Positions 33,301 to 41,728 are shown, counted from the first letter of the stretch. The stretch is 64,000 bases of DNA from Agrobacterium tumefaciens_K (GCF_031801495.1 NZ_JAOEGC010000002.1:62001-126000); one strand, 5' to 3'. Notes: generated from the letters alone by a model not told the origin. Numbers and translations: made by a program.

Positions 33301-35882
33301 TTGCCGTACAGGCAAAGGGTGAGGCGCTCGCCTATCTCCAGCTGATCCGCACCGCGCCGGATAGCATCCCGCTCGGTTCCGTGCAGAAGGCAAGCGAGAT
33401 CACCGCAACGCTCGCTTCCGGTGCGATGAGCCATGGCGCTCTGGTCGCAGCCGCGCATGAGGCGGTGGCGCACGGCACCAACATGGTCGGCGGCATGTCG
33501 AATTCCGGCGAGGGCGGAGAGCACATTTCCCGCTACGGCACGATCCGCGCCTCCCGGATCAAGCAGTTCGCATCCGGTCGCTTCGGCGTCTGGGCCGGTT
33601 ATCTGGCCGACCCTATGCTGGAGGAAATCGAGATCAAGATCGGTCAGGGCGCAAAGCCCGGCGAGGGCGGGCAGCTTCCATCGCCCAAGGTCACGGTGGA
33701 GATCGCCGCTGCGCGTGGCGGCACACCGGGTGTCGAACTGGTTTCGCCGCCGCCGCATCACGATACCTATTCCATCGAGGATCTGGCTCAGCTCATCCAT
33801 GACGCGAAGGCGGCCCGCGTACGTGTCATCGTCAAGCTTGTGTCGTCCGAAGGCATCGGCACGATTGCCGTCGGCGTCGCAAAGGCGGGCGCCGATGTCA
33901 TCAACGTCGCCGGTAATACCGGCGGCACGGGCGCGGCGGCTGTAACCAGCCTCAAATACACCGGCCGCGCTGCGGAAATCGGTATTGCCGAAGTCCATCA
34001 GGCGCTGTGTGCCAACGGCCTGCGCGCCAAGGTACTGCTGCGCTGCTCCGGCGCGCACCAGACGGCAAGCGATGTCGTGAAGTCCGCACTTCTCGGTGGC
34101 GACAGCTTCGAGTTCGGAACCACGGCGCTGATGATGCTGAAATGCGTCATGGCGAAGAACTGCAACATCAAGTGCCCGGCGGGTCTGACCACCAATCAGG
34201 AAGCCTTCAATGGCGATCCGCGTGCACTGGCGCAGTACCTCATGAACATCGCCCATGAGACACGCGAAATTCTGGCCGGCCTCGGGCTTCGCTCGTTGCG
34301 GGAAGCGCGTGGCCGTTCCGACCTGATGCACCTCCTTGATCATCCGGCCAGCGTCGGCCAGCTCGATCTCAGGGCAATGCTGACCGTGGTGGACGAGGTG
34401 ATGATCGACAATCCTGTCTACATGGAAAAGGACTTTGCGCTGGATGATGCCTTTGTCGATCTGGTCCGCTCGGCGCTTGTCGACAGCAAGCGCGAAACCA
34501 TCGAGCTTGGCGGCAATCGTTTCCTCAACAATTGCAACAAGAGTGTCGGTGGGCAGCTTGCCATCGATATCGAGCGTCTGCTCAACCATGAACTGACGGA
34601 AGAGCAGGTCGCAGGTCTGCCTGCCGTTCGTCAGGACGAACGTGGCCGCCGTTTCCTCGAGGCGGGTTCGGTGCGAATCGATACGTCCGGTTCTGCCGGC
34701 CAGTCGTTTGGTGCTTTCTGCAACGACGGCATGGTCATGGTTCACACCGGCACCTGTAATGATGGCGTAGGCAAAAGTGCTTGCGGCGGAACCATCGTCG
34801 TCCGCTCGCCGGGGGGCGGTTCGGATGAGGCAGGCGGCAATGTGCTTGTCGGCAACTTCGCGCTGTTTGGTGCCACCGGCGGCCGTACCTTCGTCGAGGG
34901 GCAGGCAGGCGACCGTTTTGCCGTGCGTAACTCCGGTGCAACCGCCGTTGTCGAAGGTGTGGGCGATTTCGCCTGCGAATACATGACCAATGGCGCGGTG
35001 CTAAACCTCGGCAGCTTCGGCAAGGGTTTCGGCAACGGCATGAGCGGCGGTTTTGTCTACCAGTACGACCCCTATGGCGATCTGCCGAAGAAGGTCAGCC
35101 ACGATTCCATTCTGCTGGGATCGATCACCGGTGACGATGAACAGGCTGCCATCCATCATCAGGCCGTTCATCGCCTGCTGACCTGGCATGTCGCGGAAAC
35201 CGGTTCCGCCAAGGCCGCATGGCTTCTGGAAAACTGGGAGAGCGAACGGCATAATTTCGTCTATGGCATGCCGCGCGCCCTGCTGCTTTATCAGGACAGC
35301 GACGAAATCCTGAAGGCGAAGCCACGCAAGGAGCTGCTTGAAGAGCTGGCGACCGCGCTTGCCGTCCATCAGGTGCGCAAGTTCAAGCTGGCCTATCGCG
35401 ATCGCAAGGCGGTGCTGAACGGCACCGTGCCGGGTTACGGCGAAACCGATACGGAAGACATGTATGCGCTCCTCAACAACTACACCGTGTTGAACATGGC
35501 GCAGGCCATTGCCATGCAGCGCGTGCCGATGGCGAGCGGCCCTTCCGATCCGGCAATCGAAAAGGCGGTGCGTAATCTGATCCTTACGGAAGACTATGCT
35601 CTGATGCAGCGGTTGCTGAAATATGCCCGCGAGGCGCTTTCTGACCACAGCGATGAGCAGCTTGCCGTGATGATCGCAGCCAAGCGATTGGATGACTACA
35701 AGCAGGCCTTGGCGCGACGGAACATCTGGTCCGTGGATAGCCCCGGCACCTATGGCTGGATCATCCAGCAGAACCGCAAGAACATCGAAAAGATCGGCCG
35801 CCTGCCGGGTTACGAGGAGCTTTTTGCTGCCCGCGCCATTCCCGATCTTGGAATCGCCTCCTCCCAGAACAGGGCAGCATGA
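30375..35882 (+). CDS. Divergent glutamate-synthase-like large subunit (1835 aa)
   Basis: The protein has the full architecture of the glutamate synthase alpha chain. A 19-residue propeptide ends at the nucleophile Cys20 (KSSCGVGF) of a class II glutaminase domain. The central domain has LRYNGDLERHQR and FAQVTNPPLDSIRE. The FMN-binding synthase domain runs from SNSGEGGEH near residue 1044 through AKPGEGGQLP and LVSPPPHHDTYSIEDLAQLI, and the GxGxG beta-helix covers about 1438-1563. It departs from typical GltB (about 1500 residues) in three ways: extra sequence between the central and FMN domains, a C-terminal extension of about 270 residues, and iron-sulfur cysteines spaced C-x5-C-x3-C (1257, 1263, 1267) instead of C-x5-C-x4-C. 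There is no gltD beside it; it is coupled to a diflavin reductase. It probably transfers glutamine amide nitrogen to a 2-oxo acid, but the acceptor may differ from 2-oxoglutarate. The GTG start was chosen for its GAGGAG site. Confidence 0.88.
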   Translation: MAMTEQNTGLYDAAFEKSSCGVGFITRKDTAQTHDVLKRGHEALCAVPHRGGMSAEGVGDGAGISVDLSLSFFRTLTGDDTLAAGRFGVGNFFLPQNPAFHDRAVEIIGDALQEQGFSVLLVRDVPVDDTAIRPAAVRYQLPIRQWVFSAPADNKTLGEFDWRIHKALLAIEAVAYTAPELAGFYPLSLSARTQVFKGRLNSNEVMPYFCDLVDPRHEVHTMYFHTRFSTNTDPHPSMAQPFRLMAHNGELNTDKKNRLSEAAVALARNASIIRPKGQSDSCRLDQRLQARVMEDGLDLVTAVVSMMPPAWENDDTLSPEVKAMLEYFSLYEEKNDGPAALIFGDGTIIGARLDRLGLRPLRTVETQDYLCVMSEAGQIAFPAESVIRRGRIEAGGMLYYNHAEGRAWSTVEALEMLASRRDYTTLLRQARVMLEELPEVPADKQGSPLRYNGDLERHQRYVAYSHNQESFKFLMDPMLASGAEKISAMGYGNAINALSDQEGGVAKYFSQRFAQVTNPPLDSIREADGMTLRVALGAKPNSGAKAARQIVVRSPILTHLDMLRIREQAETPVRRFEMLYTPVFADARANEEALKQAIDGVCEEVAAFAAAEGGIAVVTDRHVAADRAALPMIMVVSAINQKLIEEGLRLRVSLIVESGQFSSSHHIAAALGFGASAVYPLGVQFRAEEKFGAEADKAFKRFAKAAEKSLMKTMGKVGLCTAESYIGGEFFEPNFLDTEDPVLKRYFPNVKTPVGGVNFAVIAQAVADWHRKALTVKAENDIPLLGLFKERAEGAGHSYGTIAVRGFVDMTEEKIGFDNAETENEDMLRLLPLNRLEDAFGLDDKAYFHSSFDRLTPEAIDRFEITPGYRAFARMMAEERARRPAALRDVLELPADVTFAGSAEEFRREMGRFSRQGNNSFMVRGLLCNRVNDDTFRLQLTGPQGHNLARLAALGQSLVDRFGQDIAGHWLEGGALAVQAKGEALAYLQLIRTAPDSIPLGSVQKASEITATLASGAMSHGALVAAAHEAVAHGTNMVGGMSNSGEGGEHISRYGTIRASRIKQFASGRFGVWAGYLADPMLEEIEIKIGQGAKPGEGGQLPSPKVTVEIAAARGGTPGVELVSPPPHHDTYSIEDLAQLIHDAKAARVRVIVKLVSSEGIGTIAVGVAKAGADVINVAGNTGGTGAAAVTSLKYTGRAAEIGIAEVHQALCANGLRAKVLLRCSGAHQTASDVVKSALLGGDSFEFGTTALMMLKCVMAKNCNIKCPAGLTTNQEAFNGDPRALAQYLMNIAHETREILAGLGLRSLREARGRSDLMHLLDHPASVGQLDLRAMLTVVDEVMIDNPVYMEKDFALDDAFVDLVRSALVDSKRETIELGGNRFLNNCNKSVGGQLAIDIERLLNHELTEEQVAGLPAVRQDERGRRFLEAGSVRIDTSGSAGQSFGAFCNDGMVMVHTGTCNDGVGKSACGGTIVVRSPGGGSDEAGGNVLVGNFALFGATGGRTFVEGQAGDRFAVRNSGATAVVEGVGDFACEYMTNGAVLNLGSFGKGFGNGMSGGFVYQYDPYGDLPKKVSHDSILLGSITGDDEQAAIHHQAVHRLLTWHVAETGSAKAAWLLENWESERHNFVYGMPRALLLYQDSDEILKAKPRKELLEELATALAVHQVRKFKLAYRDRKAVLNGTVPGYGETDTEDMYALLNNYTVLNMAQAIAMQRVPMASGPSDPAIEKAVRNLILTEDYALMQRLLKYAREALSDHSDEQLAVMIAAKRLDDYKQALARRNIWSVDSPGTYGWIIQQNRKNIEKIGRLPGYEELFAARAIPDLGIASSQNRAA

Positions 35883-37648
35883 TGAAGATACCCTATATCC
35901 CCGAAGACGCCCCCTTCAATGGCGATCAGCGTGCATGGCTTGCAGGTTTTCTGGCGGGTCTTCATTCCCGCACTGCTCTGGCTGGCGACACAGTGGTTTC
36001 CACGGCTGCGGCGCCCAAGGCCGCTCAGGCTGTTTTGAACGTGCTGTTTGGAACGCAGACGGGCAACGCCGAGGCTCTGGCAATGGATATCGCCGCCGCG
36101 GCGCGCACGCAGGGCCTGCATCCCATCGTTGCCGGTCTGGATGAGGTGACGATGGAAAGCTTTGCGACGATGAAGCGGGTGATCGTCGTCACGTCCACCT
36201 ACGGCGAAGGCGAAATGCCGGACAATGCCCAGCTTTTCTGGGAGGCGCTGTCCGCCGATGCCGCGCCGCGGCTGGAAGCCATGAACTTCGCGGTGCTTGC
36301 TCTGGGAGACACCGGTTACGACGGCTTCTGCCAGGCCGGCAAGCTCATCGATACGCGACTGGAGCAACTCGGTGGCAAGCGCATTCAGACCCGCCTCGAT
36401 TGCGATATCGATTTTGAGGACGCCGCCGCCGGCTGGATTGGCGAAACGCTGCCTATGGCCGTCGCCGTGGATGGTGGCGCGGCTTCCGTTGCCATCACAC
36501 CAGCCGCCGCCGAACCGGAAAAATCCAAGCAGGGTTGGAACCGCAAAAATCCTTATGCCGCGAAGCTCAGCGTCAACCGCTCCCTTTCCGGCGCTTCCTC
36601 GTCCAAGGAAATCCGTCACTACGAATTCGATCTGGGAGAGAGCGGGCTGCAATATGAAGCGGGCGATGCGCTTGGTGTGGTTCCCGTCAATGATCCGAAA
36701 CTGGTGGAAGCGCTGGCCGCACGGCTTGGCAGCGACACCGATGGCGTTGTCGTAGGGTTTGAGCCGCCGCTCGGCGATCTCCTGATGAAGTCGTTCGAGA
36801 TATCCACGCCTTCCCGTGATCTGATCAACGAGGTCGCGAAGCGTTCGGGACACGAAGAGCTCAATCACATCCTTCTGAATGGCGACAGGGAGCAGCTTGC
36901 TGCCTTCCTCTGGAGCAAGGATATTCTCGACCTGCTTGCGCTCGGCGATGGCAAGCTCTTTGACGTGGCGGAATTCATGAAGTTTCTGAAGCCGCTTCAG
37001 CACCGCGCCTATTCCATTTCCTCGAGCCCGTTGGTTGCCGTAAACAGCGTCCATCTGACAATTGCCAGCGTCCGTTACCGTGCCGAAGGCCGCGATCGTG
37101 GTGGTGTCTGCTCGACCTATCTCGCCGACCGCATCGCGGAAGATCAGGACGCCGGTATCTTCGTCTCGCAGAACAAGGCGTTTCGTGTTCCCCAGAACGA
37201 CGATGCTCCGATGATCATGGTGGGGCCGGGAACGGGCATTGCACCTTTCCGCGCTTTCCTGCAGGAGCGTCAGGCCCGAGGTGCCAAGGGCCGCAACTGG
37301 CTTTTCTTTGGCGACCAGCACCGTCAGGCCGATTTCATCTACGAGGATGAGCTTGGCGAAATGAGCCGCACGGGTGTGTTGACGCGTCTCGATCTCGCGT
37401 TTTCACGCGATCAGGCCGAAAAGATCTACGTCCAGACCCGCATGAAGGAAAACGGCAAGGCGCTTTATCAATGGCTGGAGGAGGGCGGCCATTTCTACGT
37501 CTGCGGCGATGCTACGCGTATGGCGCGGGACGTTGATGATGCGCTTCACGCAATCGTGGCCACTGAGGCGGGTATCTCTGCCGAGGCGGCGAGTGATTAC
37601 GTAAACCGCCTGAAACGCGAAAAGCGTTACCTGCGCGACGTATATTGA
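35879..37648 (+). CDS. CysJ-like diflavin NADPH reductase
   Basis: The 589-residue protein has the layout of the sulfite reductase flavoprotein and cytochrome P450 reductase: a short N-terminal segment (IPEDAPFNGDQRAWL), a flavodoxin domain (about 52-195, FGTQTGNAEALAMD, TSTYGEGEMPDNA), an FAD domain with HRAYSISSSP near 376, and a NADPH domain with GPGTGIAPFRAFLQER near 449 and a terminal aromatic residue (LRDVY). It passes electrons from NADPH through FAD to FMN. Its start overlaps the stop of the gltB-like gene (ATGATGA), so the two products are made together. No cysI or hemoprotein is near. I infer that it is the electron donor of the upstream synthase. Confidence 0.9.
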   Translation: MMKIPYIPEDAPFNGDQRAWLAGFLAGLHSRTALAGDTVVSTAAAPKAAQAVLNVLFGTQTGNAEALAMDIAAAARTQGLHPIVAGLDEVTMESFATMKRVIVVTSTYGEGEMPDNAQLFWEALSADAAPRLEAMNFAVLALGDTGYDGFCQAGKLIDTRLEQLGGKRIQTRLDCDIDFEDAAAGWIGETLPMAVAVDGGAASVAITPAAAEPEKSKQGWNRKNPYAAKLSVNRSLSGASSSKEIRHYEFDLGESGLQYEAGDALGVVPVNDPKLVEALAARLGSDTDGVVVGFEPPLGDLLMKSFEISTPSRDLINEVAKRSGHEELNHILLNGDREQLAAFLWSKDILDLLALGDGKLFDVAEFMKFLKPLQHRAYSISSSPLVAVNSVHLTIASVRYRAEGRDRGGVCSTYLADRIAEDQDAGIFVSQNKAFRVPQNDDAPMIMVGPGTGIAPFRAFLQERQARGAKGRNWLFFGDQHRQADFIYEDELGEMSRTGVLTRLDLAFSRDQAEKIYVQTRMKENGKALYQWLEEGGHFYVCGDATRMARDVDDALHAIVATEAGISAEAASDYVNRLKREKRYLRDVY

Positions 37649-37690
37649 GTGTTTCTGCCTGTAGGAGAAAAACTCGACCATTCAGGCTTC

Positions 37691-37720
37691 AAAAGCTCGG
37701 GCTGTCTTCAGCAGTCCGAG
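37691..37720 (-). terminator. Terminator at the end of the TadE-like pair
   Basis: CTCGGGCTG (37696-37704) pairs with CAGTCCGAG (37712-37720), 9 base pairs with one G-U, and TTTT follows on the minus strand. The stem covers the last codons and the stop of the gene at 37708. Confidence 0.72.
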
Positions 37721-38304
37721 CAGGTAATTTCCTGATCGCGCTGTTTGAAGTAGTACTCGCGCCCGATCGGAATCTTCTGAACATCTGAGGACAGATTCGG
37801 CATGAACATCAGCAGGTTGTGGTCAACCGAAAGCTCGACGTGAACGAGGAATGTGCTCGCGATGAGCAGCCCTTTGGGAACCGTGACGCTGGATCCCGCC
37901 GTATAGGGCTTTCCTTCCGTCCCGTCCCATGACCATGACCAGGCTATTTTCGCCTGGGTCTTGTCGTCGATCTTGATGCCGCTGATCTTCAGCTTGAGGC
38001 CATTTGCATTGTGCGGCGCGAATATCGCCTGGGTTACCACCGGCGTCGTCTGCAGATAGGCTTTGTCGACCGAGTTTTTCTTCGAAATCAGGTCGTTGAT
38101 AGATGCGGTTGCATGGCTCGCGCGTTTGAAGGCGCTGTAGGCCAGCGTGAGTTCAAACGAGGTCAGATAGAGCGCGACCAGGATAGGAAAGATGATTGCA
38201 AACTCGACGGCACCCACACCGCGCCGGTCTTTGCCAAACCGTGATGCGAGGCCCATCAGCCGCGTTTTCCCTGAGCCCATGACTGTCAACATACGCTCTC
38301 TCAT
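37708..38304 (-). CDS. TadE-like pilus assembly / pseudopilin protein 2
   Basis: The 198-residue protein has a basic N-terminus followed by a single pilin-type helix, GVGAVEFAIIFPILVALYL, which is the TadE/TadG signature with its conserved glutamate. The rest is an extracytoplasmic domain of about 150 residues. Two cysteines close the chain (CSDC). TadE-like proteins are minor pseudopilins of type IVc (Flp/Tad) pili. It overlaps the preceding TadE-like gene by 4 bases. No ATPase, platform, secretin or Flp pilin gene is in the window, so it is separated from a main tad cluster. Confidence 0.82.
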   Translation of the reverse strand: MRERMLTVMGSGKTRLMGLASRFGKDRRGVGAVEFAIIFPILVALYLTSFELTLAYSAFKRASHATASINDLISKKNSVDKAYLQTTPVVTQAIFAPHNANGLKLKISGIKIDDKTQAKIAWSWSWDGTEGKPYTAGSSVTVPKGLLIASTFLVHVELSVDHNLLMFMPNLSSDVQKIPIGREYYFKQRDQEITCSDC

Positions 38305-38897
38305 GGGCTGCCACTCGTCACGTATTTTTCATTCATGAAGGCGTCTGTCGCGACGATCAGGAAATGTGACGGCATGGAGCCATCGGCAGGGCGTATTTTC
38401 GTCAGATACGGGCGAATGATGTCGGCGACAACCTGCCATCGGTAATAGACGCGCAGCATGTTGATCGTTTCCGGTCCGCCGGGCTTGAAACCGAACTGGC
38501 TTTGATCGAGATCGTAATACTGGCCGATCGGCTTCAGCGGAATGGTCGTGGGAACATCCTTGAAGGCGGCAAAGGTCCGCAGATCGATATAGAGTTTCTG
38601 CGGTGTTTTTATTTCGTCGGCCGAGCAGGTCATCATCACGGAAATTTCGGTACAGAAGCTCTTGCGAAAGTCCTCTTTCGTAATCGTGCTGCTGATCTGG
38701 CCGGTACGCAGACGCCGCGCCATCGTGTCCGTCGCGCTGGTAACGACCTGCTCCGCCATCAGGGCGATGAAGGTTTCGATGATGGCGAAGACGACGAGGA
38801 AATAGGGGATGGCGAGAATCGCAAATTCGATCGCCGCAGCTCCATCGCGCGAGACACGGAGTTTTCTCAGCGATGTTTTCAGATGGGCCAGTCGCAT
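38301..38897 (-). CDS. TadE-like pilus assembly / pseudopilin protein 1
   Basis: The 198-residue protein has the TadE helix GAAAIEFAILAIPYFLVVFA right after a basic N-terminus, followed by AEQVVTSATDTMARRLRTGQ, a stretch common in these proteins. The remaining part is a periplasmic or surface domain with two cysteines (FCTEISVMMTC) that could form a disulfide. It is the first gene of a two-gene unit with an equally long paralogue and would contribute to a Tad-type pilus encoded elsewhere. Confidence 0.82.
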   Translation of the reverse strand: MRLAHLKTSLRKLRVSRDGAAAIEFAILAIPYFLVVFAIIETFIALMAEQVVTSATDTMARRLRTGQISSTITKEDFRKSFCTEISVMMTCSADEIKTPQKLYIDLRTFAAFKDVPTTIPLKPIGQYYDLDQSQFGFKPGGPETINMLRVYYRWQVVADIIRPYLTKIRPADGSMPSHFLIVATDAFMNEKYVTSGSP

Positions 38898-39039
38898 GGG
38901 GCGATGTCGATCTTTATGGTATGCGGCAAACGCCAGCGCTGCTAAAATTCATTACAGACCATAACCAGCTGGTCTTTAAATTCTCTTACCTTGAAAACTT
39001 GAAGTTTAACCGGCGTTTGCCTGTGATATTATGGTTATG

Positions 39040-39074
39040 GAAAACATAAAGCCCGGCGCTTGGCCGGGCTTTAT
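39040..39074 (-). terminator. Terminator of the fabA-fabB-fabI operon
   Basis: A perfect 12-base-pair stem (ATAAAGCCCGGC at 39046-39057 with 39063-39074, loop of 5) is followed by GTTTT on the minus strand. It lies 26 bases behind the fabI stop. Confidence 0.85.
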
Positions 39075-39099
39075 TAGATTACATTTGGAAACCGTGTCT

Positions 39100-39906
39100 T
39101 TATTCGGCATCTGCCTTCGACAGGACTTCGAGTGTCGGCGTAGACGTAATGTTATAGCCACAATCCACGTAATGACACTCGCCTGTCACGCCGCGCGACA
39201 GGCTGGACAGCAGGTAAAGCGCCGATCCACCGATATCGTCGATATCCGCCGTCCGCCGTAGCGGAGCGTTTTTCTGGTTCCAGGAATAGATGGCGCGTGC
39301 ATCCGAAATACCGGCGCCTGCCAGCGTGCGGACGGGGCCAGCCGAAATGGCATTGACGCGGATGTCGCGGGGACCGAAATCGGCGGCAAGGTAGCGAACC
39401 GATGCTTCCAGTGCTGCCTTGGCGACACCCATGACATTGTAGTTTGGAATGACGCGTTGCGAACCATTATAGGTCAGCGTCAGCATGGATCCGCCATTGG
39501 TCATCAGTTCGGCAGCGCGCTTGGCGATTTCCGTGAACGAGAAGCAGGAAATGACCATCGTGCGGCTGAAGTTTTCGCGTGTCGTATCCGCGTACAGGCC
39601 TTTCAGCTCGTTCTTGTCGGAAAAGCCGATGGCGTGCACGACGAAATCGAGTGAGCCCCACTTTTCACGGATGGCTGCAAAAAGAGCGTCTACCGATGCG
39701 ATATTCTCTACATCGCAGGGTACAATGAAATCAGAACCCAGTTCTGCAGCAAGCGGCTTGACGCGCTTGCCGAGCGCTTCACCCTGATAGGTGAAGGCGA
39801 GCTCGGCACCCTGAGCTGCGAGAGCTTTGGAAATGCCCCAGGCAATAGAGTGGTTGTTTGCGACGCCCATGATGAGGCCGCGCTTTCCTTGCATGATGCC
39901 GTTCAT
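39100..39906 (-). CDS. fabI: Enoyl-[acyl-carrier-protein] reductase (NADH)
   Basis: The 268-residue short-chain dehydrogenase performs the last reduction in fatty acid elongation. It has the FabI nucleotide motif GLIMGVANNHSIAWGI, the first tyrosine in LTYNGSQRVIPN, the catalytic tyrosine-lysine pair in NYNVMGVAKAALEASVRYLA and NAISAGPVRTLAGAGI. The ATG at 39906 was chosen; an in-frame TTG at 39912 abuts the fabB stop. It lies third in the unsaturated fatty acid operon fabA-fabB-fabI. Confidence 0.96.
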   Translation of the reverse strand: MNGIMQGKRGLIMGVANNHSIAWGISKALAAQGAELAFTYQGEALGKRVKPLAAELGSDFIVPCDVENIASVDALFAAIREKWGSLDFVVHAIGFSDKNELKGLYADTTRENFSRTMVISCFSFTEIAKRAAELMTNGGSMLTLTYNGSQRVIPNYNVMGVAKAALEASVRYLAADFGPRDIRVNAISAGPVRTLAGAGISDARAIYSWNQKNAPLRRTADIDDIGGSALYLLSSLSRGVTGECHYVDCGYNITSTPTLEVLSKADAE

Positions 39907-39912
39907 GGGCAA

Positions 39913-41136
39913 TTATCCGTTATAACGCTGGAAGACGAGCGTGGCGTTGGTGCCGCCGAAGCCGAAAGAATTGGAGAGGATCGTGTCGATCTTCGCGTCG
40001 TCTATGCGCTTGCGAACAATGTTCACACCCTCGAATTCAGGATCGAGCGTTTCGATGTGGGCGCTTTCACCAATGAAGCGTTCCTGCATCATCAGAAGGC
40101 CGTAGATGGACTCCTGGACGCCAGCAGCGCCAAGCGAGTGGCCCGTCAGAGACTTGGTGGACTGGATATGCGGAATCTTCGAGCCGAAGACTTCGCGGAT
40201 CGCGCCGATTTCCTTGCTGTCGCCAACAGGGGTCGATGTGCCATGGGTATTGATGTAGTCGACATCGCCCTTCACGGTGGAGAGTGCCTGACGCATGCAG
40301 CGGATCGCACCTTCGCCAGAGGGAGCAACCATGTCGTAGCCATCAGACGTCGCGCCGTATCCGACGATTTCCGCGTAGATCTTCGCGCCGCGCGCCTTGG
40401 CGTGTTCCAGCTCTTCCAGAACCAGAACGCCGGCGCCGCCAGCGATGACGAAGCCGTCACGGTTCGCGTCATAAGCACGCGATGCGATACCGGGCGTCTC
40501 ATTATACTTGGAAGACATGGCGCCCATGGCGTCGAACAGGTTCGACATCGACCAGTCGAGGTCTTCGTGACCACCGGCGAACATGATGTCCTGCTTGCCC
40601 CACTGGATCATTTCCGCGGCATTGCCGATGCAGTGCGCAGACGTCGAGCAGGCCGACGAGATCGAGTAATTGACGCCGTGGATCTTGAACCAGGTGGCAA
40701 GCGTGGCCGAGGCCGTCGAGGACATGGCCTTTGGAACGGCAAACGGGCCGATGCGCTTCGGGCTGGTGTTCTTCAGCGTGATGTCGGCGGCTTCAACGAT
40801 GGTGCGCGTCGAAGGTCCACCGGAACCCATGATGATGCCGGTACGTTCGTTGCCGCTCACATCGCTCTCTTCCAGTCCGGAATCGGCGATCGCCTGCTTC
40901 ATCGCAACATGGTTCCACGCACCGCCCTGGCTCAGGAAGCGCATGGCGCGGCGATCGACCAGATCGGTCGGGTCGAGAGACGGCTTGCCCCATACCTGGC
41001 ACTTGAAGCCATGTTCGGCAAAGTCGGGTGAGAAGGAGATACCGGATTTGGCGTCGCGCAGCGATGCGGTGACTTCGGCGGCATCACCGCCGATGGAAGA
41101 AACAATACCGAGGCCGGTGACAACAACTCGTCTCAT
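39913..41136 (-). CDS. fabB: 3-oxoacyl-[acyl-carrier-protein] synthase I
   Basis: The 407-residue condensing enzyme elongates cis-3-decenoyl-ACP and other acyl chains with malonyl-ACP, the key step for unsaturated fatty acids. The catalytic triad is Cys163 (SACSTSAHC), His298 (NTHGTSTPVGD) and His333 (TGHSLGAAG). The pairing with fabA and the sequence MRRVVVTGLGIVSSIGG identify FabB rather than FabF. It lies 76 bases downstream of fabA and 6 bases before fabI. Confidence 0.97.
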   Translation of the reverse strand: MRRVVVTGLGIVSSIGGDAAEVTASLRDAKSGISFSPDFAEHGFKCQVWGKPSLDPTDLVDRRAMRFLSQGGAWNHVAMKQAIADSGLEESDVSGNERTGIIMGSGGPSTRTIVEAADITLKNTSPKRIGPFAVPKAMSSTASATLATWFKIHGVNYSISSACSTSAHCIGNAAEMIQWGKQDIMFAGGHEDLDWSMSNLFDAMGAMSSKYNETPGIASRAYDANRDGFVIAGGAGVLVLEELEHAKARGAKIYAEIVGYGATSDGYDMVAPSGEGAIRCMRQALSTVKGDVDYINTHGTSTPVGDSKEIGAIREVFGSKIPHIQSTKSLTGHSLGAAGVQESIYGLLMMQERFIGESAHIETLDPEFEGVNIVRKRIDDAKIDTILSNSFGFGGTNATLVFQRYNG

Positions 41137-41212
41137 GAAAGGGACCTTTTCTTAAGAATTCGGCTGGACATTGGGCGCCGCCCGGCATCTGCCGGAACAG
41201 GCTCTGTCAGTC

Positions 41213-41728
41213 TCAGGCGGTCTTTTCCTTCGACAAACCTACACGAAGGTCCGTCGCTTGATAAATGGTTTCGCCATCGGCCTTCAGCCACCCGTCGGCG
41301 GTGCCCAGAACGAGGCGGCCGCGCATGACGCGCTTGAAATCGATGCCGTATTGCAGGAGCTTCGTGTGCGGACGCACCATGCCCTTGAACTTTACTTCAC
41401 CCGTCGACAGAGCCATGCCGCGGCCTTCTTCACCGAGCCAGCCGAGGAAAAAGCCTGTCAGCTGCCACATGCCATCGAGGCCGAGGCAGCCCGGCATGAT
41501 CGGGTTGCCTTGGAAGTGGCAGGGGAAATACCAGTCGTCTTCGCGCACATCATATTCCGCGCGGATGTAGCCTTTGTCGAAAGCGCCGCCGGTTTCCGAG
41601 ATTTCGGTAATGCGGTGGACCATGAGCATGGGAGGCAGAGGAAGCTGCGCGTTGCCGGGGCCGAACAGTTCGCCGCGTCCGCACGCCAGGATTTCCTCGT
41701 AATTGTAGCTCGATTGCCTCGTTGCCAT
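41213..41728 (-). CDS. fabA: 3-hydroxydecanoyl-ACP dehydratase / isomerase
   Basis: The 171-residue hot-dog fold enzyme dehydrates 3-hydroxydecanoyl-ACP and isomerises the product to the cis-3 form, opening the anaerobic unsaturated fatty acid pathway. The active-site residues are His71 in FPCHFQGNPIMPGCLGLDG and Asp85. The length equals that of E. coli FabA. It is the first gene of fabA-fabB-fabI and is divergent from irr. Confidence 0.98.
   Translation of the reverse strand: MATRQSSYNYEEILACGRGELFGPGNAQLPLPPMLMVHRITEISETGGAFDKGYIRAEYDVREDDWYFPCHFQGNPIMPGCLGLDGMWQLTGFFLGWLGEEGRGMALSTGEVKFKGMVRPHTKLLQYGIDFKRVMRGRLVLGTADGWLKADGETIYQATDLRVGLSKEKTA

Noticed and set aside
32865..34745. 626-codon open frame antisense to the gltB-like gene
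   Set aside because: It overlaps conserved FMN-domain and beta-helix sequence on the other strand; codon pattern belongs to the sense gene.
35879..37648. Annotation as sulfite reductase alpha subunit (cysJ)
   Set aside because: Domain layout fits CysJ, but no cysI, cysH or other sulfur gene is near and the gene is coupled to a glutamate-synthase-like gene, so the functional name is not justified.
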